Shown here one piece after another: positions 7,720-8,092 of a stretch of 8,092 nt of DNA (position 1 is the stretch's first letter; each line of letters opens with the position of its first letter). The notes under the pieces are model-generated. The model saw only the letters and a program-made list of their open reading frames with translations. It was not told where the DNA came from and did not search any database. The translations under genes and the position numbers were made by a program. The DNA lies in NCBI GenBank assembly GCA_030635025.1, contig DAOVZQ010000099.1, forward strand, positions 1 to 8,092, written 5' to 3'. This stretch comes from a bacterium (GTDB taxonomy: Bacteria > Krumholzibacteriota > Krumholzibacteriia > LZORAL124-64-63).

Positions 7720-8034
7720 TCAATCGACCAAACGCACGCCGCACGTGGGACAGAAGCGCTGACTCCACATGTTGCCGATACCACCACCACAGGCAGGACA
7801 GCGTGTATTCCGATATTCGAAATACAGGGAGATCATAAGCACCACGACCAGCGCCGGTATGACGATGAATCCATCGAGGCCGAACGGCCGATCATCGGAC
7901 ACACTGATGGCTGTGAACAGGACGAGCAGGACGAGCATTGAGATTGCCGTACTGTAGAAACGCCGCGAACGACGGCTACGGTGAATGCGGCGGAATTCGG
8001 CCAGCTGATCTTCCGAATAGCGGGTTACAGTCAT
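7720..8034 (-). CDS. Small two-pass membrane protein with C-terminal zinc ribbon (104 aa), function unknown
   Basis: I do not recognise a named family. The protein has a basic, soluble N-terminus (residues 1-27, including RRIHRSRRSRR) and a first hydrophobic helix at about 28-46. A short loop with DDRPFGLD follows, then a second helix at about 55-73. The tail carries two cysteine knuckles, CPAC (C79, C82) and CPTC (C95, C98), 12 residues apart, as in small zinc ribbons. The positive-inside rule places both ends in the cytoplasm, with the zinc ribbon facing the cytosol at the membrane. The ATG at 8034-8032 has only a weak GGATGG-like ribosome binding site. It is upstream of the efflux operon on the same strand, but a promoter of its own serves the adaptor 18 nt after its stop, so a shared function is not implied. 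The intact cysteine pairs and the clear topology argue for a real gene. Confidence 0.75.
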   Translation of the reverse strand: MTVTRYSEDQLAEFRRIHRSRRSRRFYSTAISMLVLLVLFTAISVSDDRPFGLDGFIVIPALVVVLMISLYFEYRNTRCPACGGGIGNMWSQRFCPTCGVRLVD

Positions 8035-8064
8035 GATCCATCCAATCTCAGAAACGTGCTTTTC

Positions 8065-8070
8065 ACTATA
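8065..8070 (-). promoter_or_regulatory. Possible -10 box for the zinc-ribbon gene
   Basis: TATAGT on the minus strand, within an AT-rich patch about 30 nt before the ATG at 8034, unlike the GC-rich surroundings. A -35 box at normal spacing would fall on the window edge, so it cannot be checked here. Confidence 0.3.
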
Positions 8071-8092
8071 TACATAAGCAGTCTACAAGGAC

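Noticed and set aside
7589..7768. A 60-codon upstream extension of the adaptor to ATG 7768 (or ATG 7648)
   Set aside because: The 7768 start would lie inside the zinc-ribbon gene and upstream of the predicted promoter. Both starts bury the lipoprotein signal, and the GTG at 7588 has the proper ribosome binding site.

Overview
The window reads as a compact, one-directional stretch of a high-G+C (by eye about 60-65%) Gram-negative bacterial chromosome. All five genes I can support lie on the minus strand, so transcription runs from high to low coordinates. A lipoprotein-type periplasmic adaptor and two RND-type inner-membrane pumps imply an outer membrane. I cannot name the organism from sequence alone. 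There are no mobile elements, CRISPR arrays, tRNAs or rRNAs that I can see.

Layout in order of transcription: (1) 8034-7720, a small two-pass membrane protein with a C-terminal CPxC/CPxC zinc ribbon, function unknown; (2) a 131-nt gap with a good sigma70-like promoter (TTGATC, 17-bp spacer, TATAAA) and a short dyad at the predicted transcription start; (3) 7588-6458, a periplasmic adaptor (membrane fusion) lipoprotein, best started at a GTG behind a clear ribosome binding site; (4) 6461-3354, a first HAE1/AcrB-type RND permease of 1035 aa; (5) 3357-289, a second, divergent HAE1-type permease of 1022 aa; (6) a 76-nt gap without a convincing terminator; (7) 212 to the window edge, the N-terminus of a GNAT acetyltransferase of the YhbS-like type.

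Genes 3 to 5 form a tight operon: adaptor and first permease overlap by ATGA, first and second permease by GTGA, which points to translational coupling. One adaptor with two non-identical RND permeases is the arrangement of MdtABC, where MdtB and MdtC assemble into a mixed trimer. By analogy these genes probably build one proton-driven tripartite efflux pump. The outer-membrane (TolC-like) channel and any dedicated regulator are not in the window. Substrates cannot be told from sequence.

The most notable details are that both pumps carry Asp-Asn instead of AcrB's Asp-Asp in transmembrane helix 4 and Asn instead of the helix-10 lysine, and that a dyad sits exactly at the predicted start of the efflux transcript. 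I found no clearly new system; this is essentially a well-formed RND efflux operon with some variant features.
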